A stretch of DNA of 48,788 nt from Myxococcales bacterium. Its GTDB lineage: Bacteria > Myxococcota_A > Polyangia > Fen-1088. How positions within the stretch are numbered: the first letter of the stretch is position 1; every line of letters starts with the position of its first letter. The notes under the pieces are model-generated. The model saw only the letters and a list, made by a program, of their open reading frames with translations, did not search any database and was not told where the DNA came from. Of this stretch, positions 32,619 to 43,479 are shown piece after piece. The translations under genes and the position numbers were made by a program. The stretch lies in assembly GCA_003142855.1 (NCBI GenBank), contig PLNW01000048.1, positions 1 through 48,788 of the forward strand, in the 5' to 3' direction.

Positions 32619-32903
32619 ATGCGAGCGACCAGTGCGCGACCCATCACCGACCTCAAGACTCATACCAAGGATGTGGTTGGCGAGGCTGTCCGTACCGGAG
32701 AGCCCATCTTGATCACCCAGAACGGCCGGGCTCGCGTCGTCGTGATGGATGCACGACGACACGACGACATGCAAGCCACTCTCTCGATGTTGAAGCTGCT
32801 CGCGCAAAGCCAGGAGTCGCTCACTCGGGGCGAGAAGACGTACTCCAGCGGGGACGTACGCCGGCGCGCTCACGCCGCCCTGCGCCGGGCCGCCCGGCGA
32901 TGA
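32619..32903 (+). CDS. Phd/YefM-family antitoxin
   Basis: The protein has the Phd/YefM pattern: ARPITDLKTHTKDVVGEAV followed by EPILITQNGRARVVVMDA, then a helical C-terminus ending in Arg-rich sequence that would bind the toxin. ATG 32619 gives a standard N-terminus; the 22 codons upstream in frame contain the putative operator and are excluded. The stop overlaps the toxin start (ATGA). It should neutralise the adjacent ParE-type toxin and autoregulate the operon. Confidence 0.82.
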   Translation: MRATSARPITDLKTHTKDVVGEAVRTGEPILITQNGRARVVVMDARRHDDMQATLSMLKLLAQSQESLTRGEKTYSSGDVRRRAHAALRRAARR

Positions 32904-33235
32904 GGCGAGTCCGCGAATTTCGTGTGGTGTGGACCGGGCCGGCCGCAGCCGACCTTGAGAGAATCGCTTTGTTCTTGCTGGGCGAGTCTTCGCTGCGGGC
33001 TGGTCCGATAGTCGACCGTATCGTCGACCGAGCGGAGTCCCTGGCCGCGTTCCCCAACCGTGGCCGCACTCCACCGGAGCTTCGGTCGATAGGAGACCAC
33101 ACCTGGCGCGAGATCCAGGAGAGCCCGTGGCGGATCATCTACCGGGTCGGTGCTGGTGTCGTTCAGATCCACGCGGTTTTTGACGGTCGGCGCAGTCTCG
33201 AGGATATCTTGATGGAACGGATCCTTCACGGTTGA
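32900..33235 (+). CDS. ParE/RelE-superfamily toxin
   Basis: The 111-residue protein shows the ParE arrangement: VVWTGPAAADLERIALFLL, then ESLAAFPNRGRTPPELRSIG, REIQESPWRIIYRV and VQIHAVFDGRRSLEDIL. ParE toxins poison DNA gyrase while RelE relatives cleave mRNA; the FPNRGR and WRIIYR elements fit ParE better. The frame is intact, so unlike the VapC copy at 12.2 kb this pair may be active. A separate promoter for the toxin is not seen, consistent with coupled translation from the antitoxin. Confidence 0.82.
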   Translation: MRRVREFRVVWTGPAAADLERIALFLLGESSLRAGPIVDRIVDRAESLAAFPNRGRTPPELRSIGDHTWREIQESPWRIIYRVGAGVVQIHAVFDGRRSLEDILMERILHG

Positions 33236-33332
33236 CCGCGGGCCGAGCCGTTCATGGCCGCTTCGTGGACGGGTGGCGCCGACGGCAACAGTAGGTCCGG
33301 CCCCATGCTCGCGCTATAGTCACGATCAAATC

Positions 33333-33602
33333 ATGACCGAGTCAGCCACACATTCGTCGCTTGCGCCGCCTTCCGACGCGGAACTGCTGCGTCTGGCGGG
33401 CAAGTTGCGCGAGGTGGGGCAGGCGCTGGACCGACGCTTCCTCGACAAGGGATCTGACGTGCAGCTCTTGTCACAGCTGCGCAACCTGCAGGACATCAAG
33501 GTCGCGCTTTCGGCCATGGCCAACGAAAATGCCCAGAAGATGGTAGGCGAGGTGGACAAGCTGCTTGAGGGCATTTTCGAGTGGTCGCGATGGAACGGAT
33601 GA
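33333..33602 (+). CDS. Hypothetical protein, 89 aa, coupled to a methyltransferase gene
   Basis: The protein is helical and highly charged (LRLAGKLREVGQALDRRFL, LLSQLRNLQDIKVALSAMA, KMVGEVDKLLEGIFEW). ATG 33333 is the best start; the longer frame from 33273 begins in low-quality sequence. Its stop overlaps the methyltransferase start by 4 bp (ATGA), which is evidence that it is a real gene in an operon. No family is recognised. A structural or adaptor role for the methyltransferase is possible but unsupported. Confidence 0.6.
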   Translation: MTESATHSSLAPPSDAELLRLAGKLREVGQALDRRFLDKGSDVQLLSQLRNLQDIKVALSAMANENAQKMVGEVDKLLEGIFEWSRWNG

Positions 33603-34843
33603 AGAAGCGAGATCACAAGGGCGAAGGAGGGAAAGCGACTCCTTCCGTGCTCAGGGTCGAACGCCGCAAGCAGGCGTTTTCCGTCTTCGGCGGGGCGGTG
33701 GAACAGGCTGGCGACCACGAGAGTGCGTTGGCGCTGGCCCAGCTGCTCACGCCTGACCCGGGCCTGGCGCGTGCGCTCACCCACGGGTTTCACAGCTACG
33801 CCGGTCGCATGCACCCCTTCACCGCGCGCACTGCCATCGCGCGCTTCTCGCAGCCTGGCCAGGACGTGCTGGATCCTTTTTGCGGCAGCGGCACGGTCCT
33901 GGTCGAGGCCATGGCCGCGGGTCGCAAGGCCGCGGGCAGTGATGCCAGCCCGCTGGCTGTCATCATCGCGCAGGTCCGCTCGACCACCCTGGGGCCCGAG
34001 GGTCGCGCGCGACTGGTGGAGAGCGCACGCCAGATCGCTGAGGAGGCCGCGGAGCGCGCACGCAAGCGCCAGCGGCCCGATATTCCGCAGTGGGCAGCCC
34101 GCGAGAAAGACCGATTCTTTCCCCATGTCGCGCTTGAGCTTTACGGTTTGCGCGCGCTTATCGGCGAAACCAAGGAAGACGACGTGGGCCGGGCTTTGCG
34201 CGCCGGCCTGTCATCGATCCTGGTGAAGTTCATGCGCGGCAGCGAGGAGGCGGAAGCCCGGCGCATCGGCCGGGGCGTGCCCTCGCACTTCTTTGCCAGC
34301 CGTGCCGAAGAACTGGCGCGCGGCCTGGAGGCCTTGGAACGGCGAACACCGGAGGGAACGCTCCCGCCACGGATTCGCGTAGCCGACGCACGGGATTTGA
34401 GCCCGCTGGCTGCCGCTGGGTTCGATCTGATCTTGTCTTCGCCACCCTACGCCGGAACCTACGACTACGCCGAACACCACGATGTGCGCTTCCTTTGGCT
34501 GGGGTTGCCGCGCGCGAATCTGGATCGCGTGCAAGTGGGCGCGCGCGACGAGGGGTTGGGCTCGGCTGCCCAGCGCTGGCTGCACGATCGGCGGCGCTGG
34601 CTGTCGGAGATGGCACGCGTGGCCCGTCGGGGCGCGGCCGTCATCTTGCAGGTTGGCGATGGTGTGGTCGCGGGTGCGCCCGAGGACGCCGCGCAAGCCG
34701 TCGAGGACGAGGCCCGGCGCCTGGGCCTGGTTCCGGTGGCGCGCGTGTCGCAGGCCCGGCCGCCCCACGACTATCGCCTGCGCCAGATCTTCGAAGGCCG
34801 CCCTCGACGGGAGCACATCGTGTTGTTGCGCAAGGAAAGTTAG
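33599..34843 (+). CDS. DNA- or RNA-methyltransferase of the N4/N6 amino-MTase type
   Basis: The protein has THGFHSYAGRMHPFTARTAIARF, motif I LDPFCGSGTVLVEAMAAGR and, about 160 residues later, motif IV SSPPYAGTYDYAEHH. Order I then IV and the (D/S)PPY motif mark amino-group methyltransferases; the FHxYxxRMHP element also occurs in TRM11-like and solitary DNA methylases. No restriction enzyme gene is adjacent, so it is either an orphan DNA methylase or an RNA-modifying enzyme. ATG 33599 overlaps the preceding stop; GTG 33581 is an alternative. The stop is immediately followed by the tilS start codon, suggesting co-transcription with a tRNA-modifying enzyme. Confidence 0.75.
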   Translation: MKKRDHKGEGGKATPSVLRVERRKQAFSVFGGAVEQAGDHESALALAQLLTPDPGLARALTHGFHSYAGRMHPFTARTAIARFSQPGQDVLDPFCGSGTVLVEAMAAGRKAAGSDASPLAVIIAQVRSTTLGPEGRARLVESARQIAEEAAERARKRQRPDIPQWAAREKDRFFPHVALELYGLRALIGETKEDDVGRALRAGLSSILVKFMRGSEEAEARRIGRGVPSHFFASRAEELARGLEALERRTPEGTLPPRIRVADARDLSPLAAAGFDLILSSPPYAGTYDYAEHHDVRFLWLGLPRANLDRVQVGARDEGLGSAAQRWLHDRRRWLSEMARVARRGAAVILQVGDGVVAGAPEDAAQAVEDEARRLGLVPVARVSQARPPHDYRLRQIFEGRPRREHIVLLRKES

Positions 34844-36091
34844 TTGCTGTCCCAGGTGCTGCACACCATTCGCGAGCAGGCGCTGCTTGCGGCCGGCGAG
34901 CGCGTGCTGGTGGCTGTCTCGGGCGGCCCCGACTCGATGGCTCTGCTGCACGCACTGGTGCGCCTCGCGTCCCGCTTGCACATCGAGTTGGTCGCGGCGA
35001 CCGTGGATCACGGTCTGCGGCCGGAATCGGCAAGCGAGGCCGCCCTGGTGGCCGAGCGTTGCCACGCCCTGTGCATTGCCTGCGAAACTCTCGAGGTCGA
35101 CGTCAAGGCCGCGCGCCACGCCCATGTGTCGTGGCAGGAAGCCGCTCGTAACGTGCGCCTCTCTGCTTTGCAAGAAGCTGCGGTCCGGCTGGGGTGCGCG
35201 CGCGTCGCTCTCGGTCACACGGCCGATGATCAGGCCGAAACGGTGCTGTTTCGTATCATGCGCGGCACGGGCATCGGTGGCCTTGCAGGAATTCCGTGCC
35301 AGCGCGGGATCTTCATCCGGCCCCTGCTTGACGTTCGCCGCAAAGGCATCATTGCATTTCTGGCCAAACGGCACATTGCCTTCATCGAGGATCCCTCGAA
35401 TGCCAACCGGCACTATGCGCGGGTGCGGATTCGTCTCGACCTTCTGCCCATGCTGGCTCGCGAGAACCCGCGTGTGGTCGAGGCGCTGCTGTCCCTGGCA
35501 CAAGAGGCGCGCGCCATCGCCGCAGGGGCGCCGACCCGTGACCCGCTCGCGTTTCCACCTGTCCCGCGGCGTGCGGCCGCGCTGATCCAACGGATGGCGG
35601 CTGAAGGGCGGGGCACGCGACGGGTCTCGGTCCCCCAGGGTGAGGTGGTGGTGAGCTACGGAAACGTCCACTTTCGACCACACGTGCACCAAGATTTTGG
35701 CCCTTCTTCGTCCGAGGCGGTTCGGGTGAAGGGCCCAGGAATTTATCGTCTGCCGGGTCGAAGCGAGGGCCCGGCTCTCAAGCTGGAAGAAGGGCGGTAC
35801 CCCGCGGTCCCACCGAGCGGGGCCGCAGTCTTTGATGCCACACGGATCGCGCGGCCCCTGGAGGTGCGCGCCTGGCGCCCGGGCGAGCGCATGCGTCCAC
35901 GCGGCGGCCGCGGCAGCCGCAAGGTTTCGGATCTGCTGGTCGATGCCAAAATCCCTCGCGACCTCCGGCACGAGCTGCCCGCACTGGTCGCCGCCGACGG
36001 AAACATCCTGTTTGTCGCGGGTCTGCGACCCTCCGAGATCGGGCGTCCGCAGGGCGACACGGAGCGCTGGCTCGCCGTGCGCTCTGTCTGA
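34844..36091 (+). CDS. tilS: tRNA(Ile)-lysidine synthase
   Basis: TilS modifies C34 of the minor tRNA-Ile to lysidine, letting it read AUA. The N-terminal PP-loop ATPase motif AVSGGPDSMALLHAL, VDHGLRPES, the ALGHTADDQAETVLFRIMRGTG segment and RPLLDVRRKGIIAF are typical. The C-terminal part (VRAWRPGERMRPRGGRGSRKVSDLLVDAKIPRDLR) is the TilS C-terminal domain. The start is TTG 34844, directly after the methyltransferase stop. The 415-residue length is normal. Its downstream neighbour ftsH is a common partner in bacterial genomes. Confidence 0.92.
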   Translation: MLSQVLHTIREQALLAAGERVLVAVSGGPDSMALLHALVRLASRLHIELVAATVDHGLRPESASEAALVAERCHALCIACETLEVDVKAARHAHVSWQEAARNVRLSALQEAAVRLGCARVALGHTADDQAETVLFRIMRGTGIGGLAGIPCQRGIFIRPLLDVRRKGIIAFLAKRHIAFIEDPSNANRHYARVRIRLDLLPMLARENPRVVEALLSLAQEARAIAAGAPTRDPLAFPPVPRRAAALIQRMAAEGRGTRRVSVPQGEVVVSYGNVHFRPHVHQDFGPSSSEAVRVKGPGIYRLPGRSEGPALKLEEGRYPAVPPSGAAVFDATRIARPLEVRAWRPGERMRPRGGRGSRKVSDLLVDAKIPRDLRHELPALVAADGNILFVAGLRPSEIGRPQGDTERWLAVRSV

Positions 36092-36115
36092 CAGCGTTGC
36101 CGACGGGAACTCTCG

Positions 36116-36144
36116 TTGACGCCGCGCTTTTTGCGGTCAATATT
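36116..36144 (+). promoter_or_regulatory. candidate sigma70-type promoter of ftsH
   Basis: TTGACG at 36116-36121 and AATATT at 36139-36144 are 17 bp apart in the 88-bp gap between tilS and ftsH. The site would start transcription about 30 nt before the ftsH GTG. Confidence 0.4.
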
Positions 36145-36179
36145 CTGATCAGATAGTCGACAGCATCAGAGGACCGCGC

Positions 36180-38117
<1,938 letters not shown>

Positions 38118-38146
38118 CAGAGTAGGCCGGCACAGCCTCGTCTCCG

Positions 38147-39151
38147 ATGGCCACGCGGATTGTTGGTGTTCTCAATGTGACCCCCGATTCGTTCTCGGAT
38201 GGGGGACGATTTTCTTCGGTGGAGGATGCGGTCGCCGCAGGTCTGGCCATGGTGGCGGGTGGCGCGGATTGGCTCGACGTGGGTGGAGAATCCACGCGGC
38301 CAGGGTCCGTGCCGGTGCCCGAGGTCGAGGAGATCGCGCGCGTGGCGCCCGTGATTCGCGAGCTGTCGAAGCGTCTGCCAGCGACGGTGCGCGTGTCCGT
38401 CGATACCTACAAGGCCGCCACGGCGCGTGCGGCCCTGGCTGAGGGGGCCAGCGCAATCAACGACGTGTCCGGGGGCTTGCTCGATCCGGAAATCCTGCAC
38501 GTGGCTGCGGCGGGCCGGGCGGCCGTGGTGGTGGGGCATCTGCGCGGCAAACCGGCCGACATGCAGGCCAACGTCCATTTCGACAACGTGGTCGAAGAAG
38601 TGTTGAGCGAGCTGGGCAGCCGCGTGGCTGCGGCGAGGACCGCAGGCTGCGGCGAGGTCTGGGCCGATCCCGGCATTGGATTTGGCAAGCACCTGGATCA
38701 CAACCTGCGCCTGCTCAAGCATCTTGCGCGCCTGCGGTCATGCCTGGGCGTGCCCATCATGGTGGGCGTGTCGCGCAAGCGATTCATCGCTGATCTGCTT
38801 TCATCATGGGAACCCTCAAAGGGTTCCCAAACCCTTCGGCTCCCACCCGCCACCCCTTCCCCGCTCGCTTCGCTTGGCCTCGCGCGATGGTCCGCCGCCG
38901 GCGACGAGGGCGCGCGCGAAGCGCGCGGGGCGGGCGGGGTGGTCGTCGGTCCCGAAACCCCCGTAGGGGGAGCCGGCGGGCTCCCCACGCGAGCAATCCG
39001 GCCGCCGTCTGAACGGGTCTTCGGCACGGCCGCTGCCGTGGCGGTGGCGATCATGAACGGTGCGGACGCTGTGCGGGTTCACGATGTCGCGGCCATGCGC
39101 GATGTGGCTCGCGTAGCCGAAGCTATCGCCCAAGCCAGCCAACTCGACTAG
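38147..39151 (+). CDS. folP: Dihydropteroate synthase with an in-frame repeat insertion
   Basis: DHPS joins p-aminobenzoate to the dihydropterin pyrophosphate in folate synthesis. All core motifs are present: NVTPDSFSDGG, DVGGESTRPG, VSVDTYK, AINDVSGG, DPGIGFGK, GVSRKRFIADLL and AVRVHDV. At 334 residues it exceeds the usual about 275. The excess is an about 66-residue low-complexity segment between SRKRFIADLL and PPSERVFGTA, encoded by a hairpin-rich repeat (38801-39000) that keeps the reading frame. The insertion lies in a surface loop before the last helix, so the enzyme may remain active, but this is inference. It follows ftsH after 29 bp and precedes glmM, a conserved order. Confidence 0.92.
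   Translation: MATRIVGVLNVTPDSFSDGGRFSSVEDAVAAGLAMVAGGADWLDVGGESTRPGSVPVPEVEEIARVAPVIRELSKRLPATVRVSVDTYKAATARAALAEGASAINDVSGGLLDPEILHVAAAGRAAVVVGHLRGKPADMQANVHFDNVVEEVLSELGSRVAAARTAGCGEVWADPGIGFGKHLDHNLRLLKHLARLRSCLGVPIMVGVSRKRFIADLLSSWEPSKGSQTLRLPPATPSPLASLGLARWSAAGDEGAREARGAGGVVVGPETPVGGAGGLPTRAIRPPSERVFGTAAAVAVAIMNGADAVRVHDVAAMRDVARVAEAIAQASQLD
38801..39000. repeat. palindromic hairpin-chain element inserted in folP
   Basis: Four hairpins are visible: a 9-bp stem TGGGAACCC/GGGTTCCCA (38807-38815, 38821-38829), a 7-bp stem CGCGCGC/GCGCGCG (38911-38927), a 5-bp C/G stem (38958-38970), and an 8-bp stem GGGGAGCC/GGCTCCCC (38967-38974, 38979-38986). The about 200-bp segment has no homology to DHPS and splits its conserved blocks without breaking the frame. 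It resembles a mobile palindromic element of the kind known from Rickettsia coding regions. Confidence 0.7.
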
Positions 39152-39166
39152 AATGGGACACTCTTT

Positions 39167-40534
39167 ATGAGCAAGACAGACGAAGCACGAAGACTTTTCG
39201 GCACCGATGGGATCCGGGGCGTCGCCAACCAGTACCCGATGACGGCGGAGATCGCCCTGGCGCTTGGGCGCGCGGTGGCCGAGCGGTTCCGCAGGGGCGG
39301 GCGGCGCTGCCGGGTGGTTATCGGCAAGGACACGCGCCTGTCCGGCTACATGCTGGAAAGCGCGCTGGAGGCGGGAATCGTCTCGGCGGGTGCTGACGTC
39401 ATGCTGGTCGGACCCATGCCCACGCCGGCCATCGCCTTCATCACGTCCAGCATGCGCGCCGACGCGGGCGTGGTGATCAGTGCCTCGCACAATCCCTATC
39501 AGGACAACGGCATCAAGATATTCGCTTCCGACGGTTTCAAGCTGCCCGACGAGGTGGAGGCAGACATCGAGCGCCGCATGGGCGACCCCGAGGCCCCCAC
39601 GCCGGGCCCCGAACCCAATATTGGCAAGGCCATTCGCATCGACGACGGGGAAGGTCGCTACGTGCAGTTCCTCAAGCACACGTTCCCCAAGACGCGCACC
39701 CTCGACGGCGTGCGCGTGGTGGTCGATTGTGCCAACGGCGCCGCCTACCGGGTCGCGCCGCAGGTGTTCACCGAGCTGGGCGCGGACTTGACCGTGCTGT
39801 CCGCCGAGCCGAACGGGCGCAATATCAATGACGGCTGCGGGGCCCTGCATCCCGAAAAAGTGGCGGCTGAGGTGCGCCGCACCCGTGCCGCCATCGGCAT
39901 CGCGCTCGACGGAGACGCCGACCGCGTGATCCTGACGGACGAGCGCGGGGAAATTGTCGACGGCGACCAGATCATGGCCATCCTGGGCACGCGGCTGCTG
40001 GCACGCCAGGCGCTGCCGGGGAACACCGTGGTGGCCACGGTCATGTCGAACCTGGGTTTGGAACGGGTGCTGGCCGCGCGGAACGGAACCCTGCTGCGCG
40101 CGGCGGTAGGAGACCGCTACGTCGTCGAGGCCATGCGCGACAAGGGGTTCGTCTTCGGCGGCGAGCAGTCGGGACACATCATCTTTCTTGAGGAAGCCAC
40201 CACCGGGGACGGCTTGCTCGCGGCCTTGCAGGTGCTGTCAGTCATGGTGCAGGAAGAGCGCCCGCTGTCTGAACTGGCCGCCATCATGACCCGCTACCCG
40301 CAGGTCCTCATCAACTTCGCGGTCGCACGCAAGACGCCGCTGCAAGAGTTGTCCACCGTCGCGGCGGTCATCGGCCGGGTGGAAAAGGCCCTGGGGCAAG
40401 ACGGCCGCGTGCTGGTACGCTACTCGGGCACGGAGTCCAAGGCGCGCGTGATGATCGAGGGGACCGACGAGCACACCATCCGCGGCTATGCCGAGGAGAT
40501 CGTGGCGACCATGCAGAAGGCGCTGGCACAATGA
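39167..40534 (+). CDS. glmM: Phosphoglucosamine mutase
   Basis: GlmM converts glucosamine 6-phosphate to glucosamine 1-phosphate for peptidoglycan and LPS precursors. [17 protein letters not shown] begins the protein. [16 protein letters not shown] contains the phosphorylated Ser near residue 106, DGDADR binds Mg2+, and [10 protein letters not shown] and [16 protein letters not shown] are the substrate loops. The 455-residue length is typical. The stop overlaps the pdxJ start by 4 bp. Together with ftsH and folP it forms a conserved housekeeping cluster. Confidence 0.95.
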   Translation: MSKTDEARRLFGTDGIRGVANQYPMTAEIALALGRAVAERFRRGGRRCRVVIGKDTRLSGYMLESALEAGIVSAGADVMLVGPMPTPAIAFITSSMRADAGVVISASHNPYQDNGIKIFASDGFKLPDEVEADIERRMGDPEAPTPGPEPNIGKAIRIDDGEGRYVQFLKHTFPKTRTLDGVRVVVDCANGAAYRVAPQVFTELGADLTVLSAEPNGRNINDGCGALHPEKVAAEVRRTRAAIGIALDGDADRVILTDERGEIVDGDQIMAILGTRLLARQALPGNTVVATVMSNLGLERVLAARNGTLLRAAVGDRYVVEAMRDKGFVFGGEQSGHIIFLEEATTGDGLLAALQVLSVMVQEERPLSELAAIMTRYPQVLINFAVARKTPLQELSTVAAVIGRVEKALGQDGRVLVRYSGTESKARVMIEGTDEHTIRGYAEEIVATMQKALAQ

Positions 40535-41268
40535 TTCGTCTGCACGTCAACATCGATCACGTCGCGACGCTGCGCCAGCAGCGCGACACCATCTACCCAG
40601 ACCCGGTGTTGGCCGCTGGCTTGTGCGAGTTGGCCGGTGCCGACGGCATCACCGCTCACTTGCGCGAGGACCGGCGCCATGTCCAGGAACGCGACGTGCG
40701 CTTGTTGCGCCAGACTGTGCGCGGCGTGCTCAATCTGGAAATGGCAGCGGTGCCATCGATCGTGGACATCGCCCTGGAGATCAAACCCGATTTTTGCACG
40801 CTGGTGCCCGAGAAGCGCCAAGAACGAACCACGGAAGGCGGGCTCGATCTGCGCGGGCAGGGCACCGTCATCGGCCGGGCGGTGCGCAGCCTGCGTGATG
40901 CCGGTATCGGTGTCAGTCTGTTCATCGATCCCGAGGAGGACGCGGCTCGGGCCAGCGCCGATCTGGGCGCTACTTGCGCCGAGTTACACACGGGTGACTA
41001 TTGCCATGCGGCTCTCAGCAGCGAGGCGGCGCGTCGTGAGCTGGCCCGGCTGGAGAAGGCAGGGCGAGCGGTGGCGGGCGCTGGGTTGCGCCTGGCCGCC
41101 GGGCACGGCCTCGACTACGCCAACGTTGGTCCCGTGGCGGCTCTGCCTTTCATGGAAGAGCTGAACATCGGTCACAGCATCATCTCGCGCGCCGTGCTGG
41201 TCGGAATGGAGCGCGCTGTGATCGACATGCGCGCGGCCATGGCAGCCGGCGCCAGGAACAAGGAGTAG
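40531..41268 (+). CDS. pdxJ: Pyridoxine 5'-phosphate synthase
   Basis: PdxJ condenses 1-deoxyxylulose 5-phosphate with 3-amino-2-oxopropyl phosphate to form pyridoxine 5'-phosphate. [56 protein letters not shown] and LHTGDY are family motifs. At 245 residues it is full length. It overlaps glmM by 4 bp and is followed 7 bp later by nnr, so the set glmM-pdxJ-nnr is probably one transcript. The acpS gene that often follows pdxJ is absent here. Confidence 0.95.
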   Translation: MIRLHVNIDHVATLRQQRDTIYPDPVLAAGLCELAGADGITAHLREDRRHVQERDVRLLRQTVRGVLNLEMAAVPSIVDIALEIKPDFCTLVPEKRQERTTEGGLDLRGQGTVIGRAVRSLRDAGIGVSLFIDPEEDAARASADLGATCAELHTGDYCHAALSSEAARRELARLEKAGRAVAGAGLRLAAGHGLDYANVGPVAALPFMEELNIGHSIISRAVLVGMERAVIDMRAAMAAGARNKE

Positions 41269-41275
41269 GGATCCC

Positions 41276-42841
41276 TTGGCCTTGGTACTTTCCGCAGCTC
41301 AGATGAAGGCGGTCGACCGCGCCGCCATTGACAAGCTTGGGCTGCCGGGCCTGGTCCTGATGGAGAACGCGGGTCGCGGAGTGGCGGAGATCATTGCCCG
41401 GGAGAAGCCCCGCCTGTCTGACCTGGACGTGCGCGTGGTGTGCGGCGCCGGCCAAAACGGCGGTGATGGTTTCGTGGTGGCTCGGCACCTGCTCGACCGG
41501 GGCGCTCAGGTGCAGGTCTTCTTGGCCATGCCACGTGAGAAGATGACGGGTGATGCTGCGGTTTTTTCGCGCGTCTTCGAGGCGTTGCCCGGCGCGCTGG
41601 TGCGCGATGCTTCGTTCGAGGAGGATGCCACCACCTGGCGCACGTATCTCGCCGGGGCTGACGTGATCGTGGATGCCGTGTTTGGCACCGGGCTGCGTTC
41701 CGACGTGACCGGCCCGGCCGCGGCAGCCATTCGCGCCATGAACGCGATCGACTGCCTGCGCGTCGCGGTCGACATTCCTTCGGGACTGGATGCCGACACC
41801 GGCGCCGTGCGCGGGGTCGCTTTGGTCGCGCATGTGACGGCCACCATGGGCTGCCGCAAGCTTGGGTTGGTGTTGGATCCCGATGCGCCAGTCGGGCGGA
41901 TCGAAGTCGTGGATCTGGGGGTCCCACCCGACGCTGCTGTGGAAGCCGCCAGGGCCGAGGGGCCGCTGTGCTACTGGCTGCAGAGCGAGGGCGTGGCGCG
42001 GATGCTGCCCCGACCAGGTCCGGGGGCCCACAAGGGCACGGCCGGTCACGTCCTGGTGATCGCCGGGTCGGCTGGCAAGACAGGGGCAGCGCTGCTGGCG
42101 GCGCGGGCGGCCTTGCGCACCGGCGCGGGACTCGCCACCGTGGCCACGACGGCCGCTGGCCAGGCGGCGCTGGACGCCAAGGTGGTGGCCGAGATGACCG
42201 CCTGCTACGCCGACGGCGACGACGCGGATGAGGCGAGCTATTCGCGCATTCTGGCCCTGGCAGGCCGCATGAAGGCGGCGGCTCTGGGGCCGGGCATTCC
42301 CACGGGTCCGGGCATGGCGGCTTTGGTGCGCCGGCTGGTAGCCGAGTTGCCTATCCCGCTCGTGGTTGACGCCGATGCCCTGACCCTGTTGGCCGAGGAC
42401 GCTGGCCCCGTTGTGTCGTCAGCCCGCACCGCTCGCATCCTGACCCCTCACCCCGGCGAGATGGCGCGCCTCTGCGGTCTGGCCGTCGGCGAAATCATGA
42501 GGGACCGATTGGGACACGCCCGGCGACTAGCCGAGCGATCACGTGCGGTGGTGGTGTTGAAGGGCGCGCGCACGGTGATCGCATGCCCCGAGGGAACCGC
42601 CCACATCAACCCGACGGCCAACGCGGCTCTGGGCACGGCTGGCAGTGGCGATGTGCTTACCGGGGTCATCGCATCCTTGCTGGCGCAAGGGCTGGCGGCG
42701 CCCGATGCCGCCTGCGCCGGCGTGTTCGTGCACGGCGAATCGGCGGAAAATGCAATCCGGACGTTGGGTTCACACAATCTCATGGCGGGCGACTTGCCCG
42801 ACGCGATCGCGCGCACCCTGGAAGGGCTGCGCTCGTTGTAG
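41276..42841 (+). CDS. nnr: Bifunctional NAD(P)HX epimerase/dehydratase
   Basis: The enzyme repairs hydrated NAD(P)H. Residues about 1-215 are the epimerase (YjeF N-terminal) domain with GLVLMENAGRGVAE, CGAGQNGGDGFVVARHL and VDIPSGLDADTG. Residues about 225-515 are the ADP/ATP-dependent dehydratase (ribokinase-like) domain with HKGTAGHVLVIAGSAGKTGA, ILTPHPGEMARL and NAALGTAGSGDVLTGVIA. Start is TTG 41276 with GGAG upstream; the first ATG is nine codons later. Length of 521 residues is normal for the fusion. Confidence 0.93.
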   Translation: MALVLSAAQMKAVDRAAIDKLGLPGLVLMENAGRGVAEIIAREKPRLSDLDVRVVCGAGQNGGDGFVVARHLLDRGAQVQVFLAMPREKMTGDAAVFSRVFEALPGALVRDASFEEDATTWRTYLAGADVIVDAVFGTGLRSDVTGPAAAAIRAMNAIDCLRVAVDIPSGLDADTGAVRGVALVAHVTATMGCRKLGLVLDPDAPVGRIEVVDLGVPPDAAVEAARAEGPLCYWLQSEGVARMLPRPGPGAHKGTAGHVLVIAGSAGKTGAALLAARAALRTGAGLATVATTAAGQAALDAKVVAEMTACYADGDDADEASYSRILALAGRMKAAALGPGIPTGPGMAALVRRLVAELPIPLVVDADALTLLAEDAGPVVSSARTARILTPHPGEMARLCGLAVGEIMRDRLGHARRLAERSRAVVVLKGARTVIACPEGTAHINPTANAALGTAGSGDVLTGVIASLLAQGLAAPDAACAGVFVHGESAENAIRTLGSHNLMAGDLPDAIARTLEGLRSL

Positions 42842-42850
42842 ACTCTACCA

Positions 42851-43132
42851 ATGACCAAAGACACTATCGCCGCCGCGCTTTCGGCCGAAGGCCTGCAAGC
42901 CAATCAAGACAGCTTCACGATTCCCGAGGAGCGCGAAGCCGTTTTCCTCGTGGCTGCCCCCGGCGATGTGATGCCGGTGAACAAAGTCGTTCGGGTCGAG
43001 CTGCGCGACAAGGTCTTGAGCCTGCAAACCGTCAAGGATGAGCACTTCTGGTTCACCTACGACCTCGTCCTGGGCCTGCGCCTGATCGCGGCCAAGCCGG
43101 GCAAAGAGCGCGTCGCGGGCTTCGCCAAGTAG
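42851..43132 (+). CDS. Small hypothetical protein, 93 aa
   Basis: The protein has a protein-like composition with beta-rich segments (DSFTIPEEREAVFLVAAPGD, VVRVELRDKVLSLQTV, HFWFTYDLVLGLRLIAAKPG). It starts 9 bp after nnr and is probably co-transcribed. No family is recognised and no signal peptide or membrane helix is seen, so it is likely cytoplasmic. The regular sequence and operon position argue it is real. Confidence 0.6.
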   Translation: MTKDTIAAALSAEGLQANQDSFTIPEEREAVFLVAAPGDVMPVNKVVRVELRDKVLSLQTVKDEHFWFTYDLVLGLRLIAAKPGKERVAGFAK

Positions 43133-43180
43133 CTTCGCGGCTGCAACCCAGCAAACGAGGTGGTTCACCTTCTCAACCAG

Positions 43181-43430
43181 CGGCGGTCGAGAACGCAGAG
43201 GGGAGAGGGGAGAGCACAGAGTCGGAGAGAACGCTGTGATGTTCCGGCGTTCCAAAAGGATCTTCGCGGCTTGCGAAGAAGCGCGACGCCAGAAGTGCAG
43301 AGATCGAATGAGTGCCTGTCCGGTCCGGCTCTGTACTACTAGGTTGCAGTTTCTTCGCAAGCCGCGAAGATTCCGCATCATTCCGTTTTCTCTGCGCCCT
43401 CTCCTCTCCGCTCTGCGTTCTCACCGGCGG
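43181..43430. repeat. nested inverted-repeat element (non-autonomous, MITE-like)
   Basis: Outer arms carry GAGAACGCAGAG (43189-43200) and its exact reverse complement CTCTGCGTTCTC (43411-43422) within longer CTCTGTG-type sequence. Inside them a perfect 21-bp inverted repeat (43260-43280 and 43351-43371) encloses a 70-bp core. No ORF with coding character is present. The structure lies in the 442-bp gap between the 93-aa gene and the convergent pseudokinase gene. Confidence 0.65.
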
Positions 43431-43479
43431 GGCGCCCGCAAGATGCATCACCTCACACCCTTTGGTTGCGGCCGTGAGG

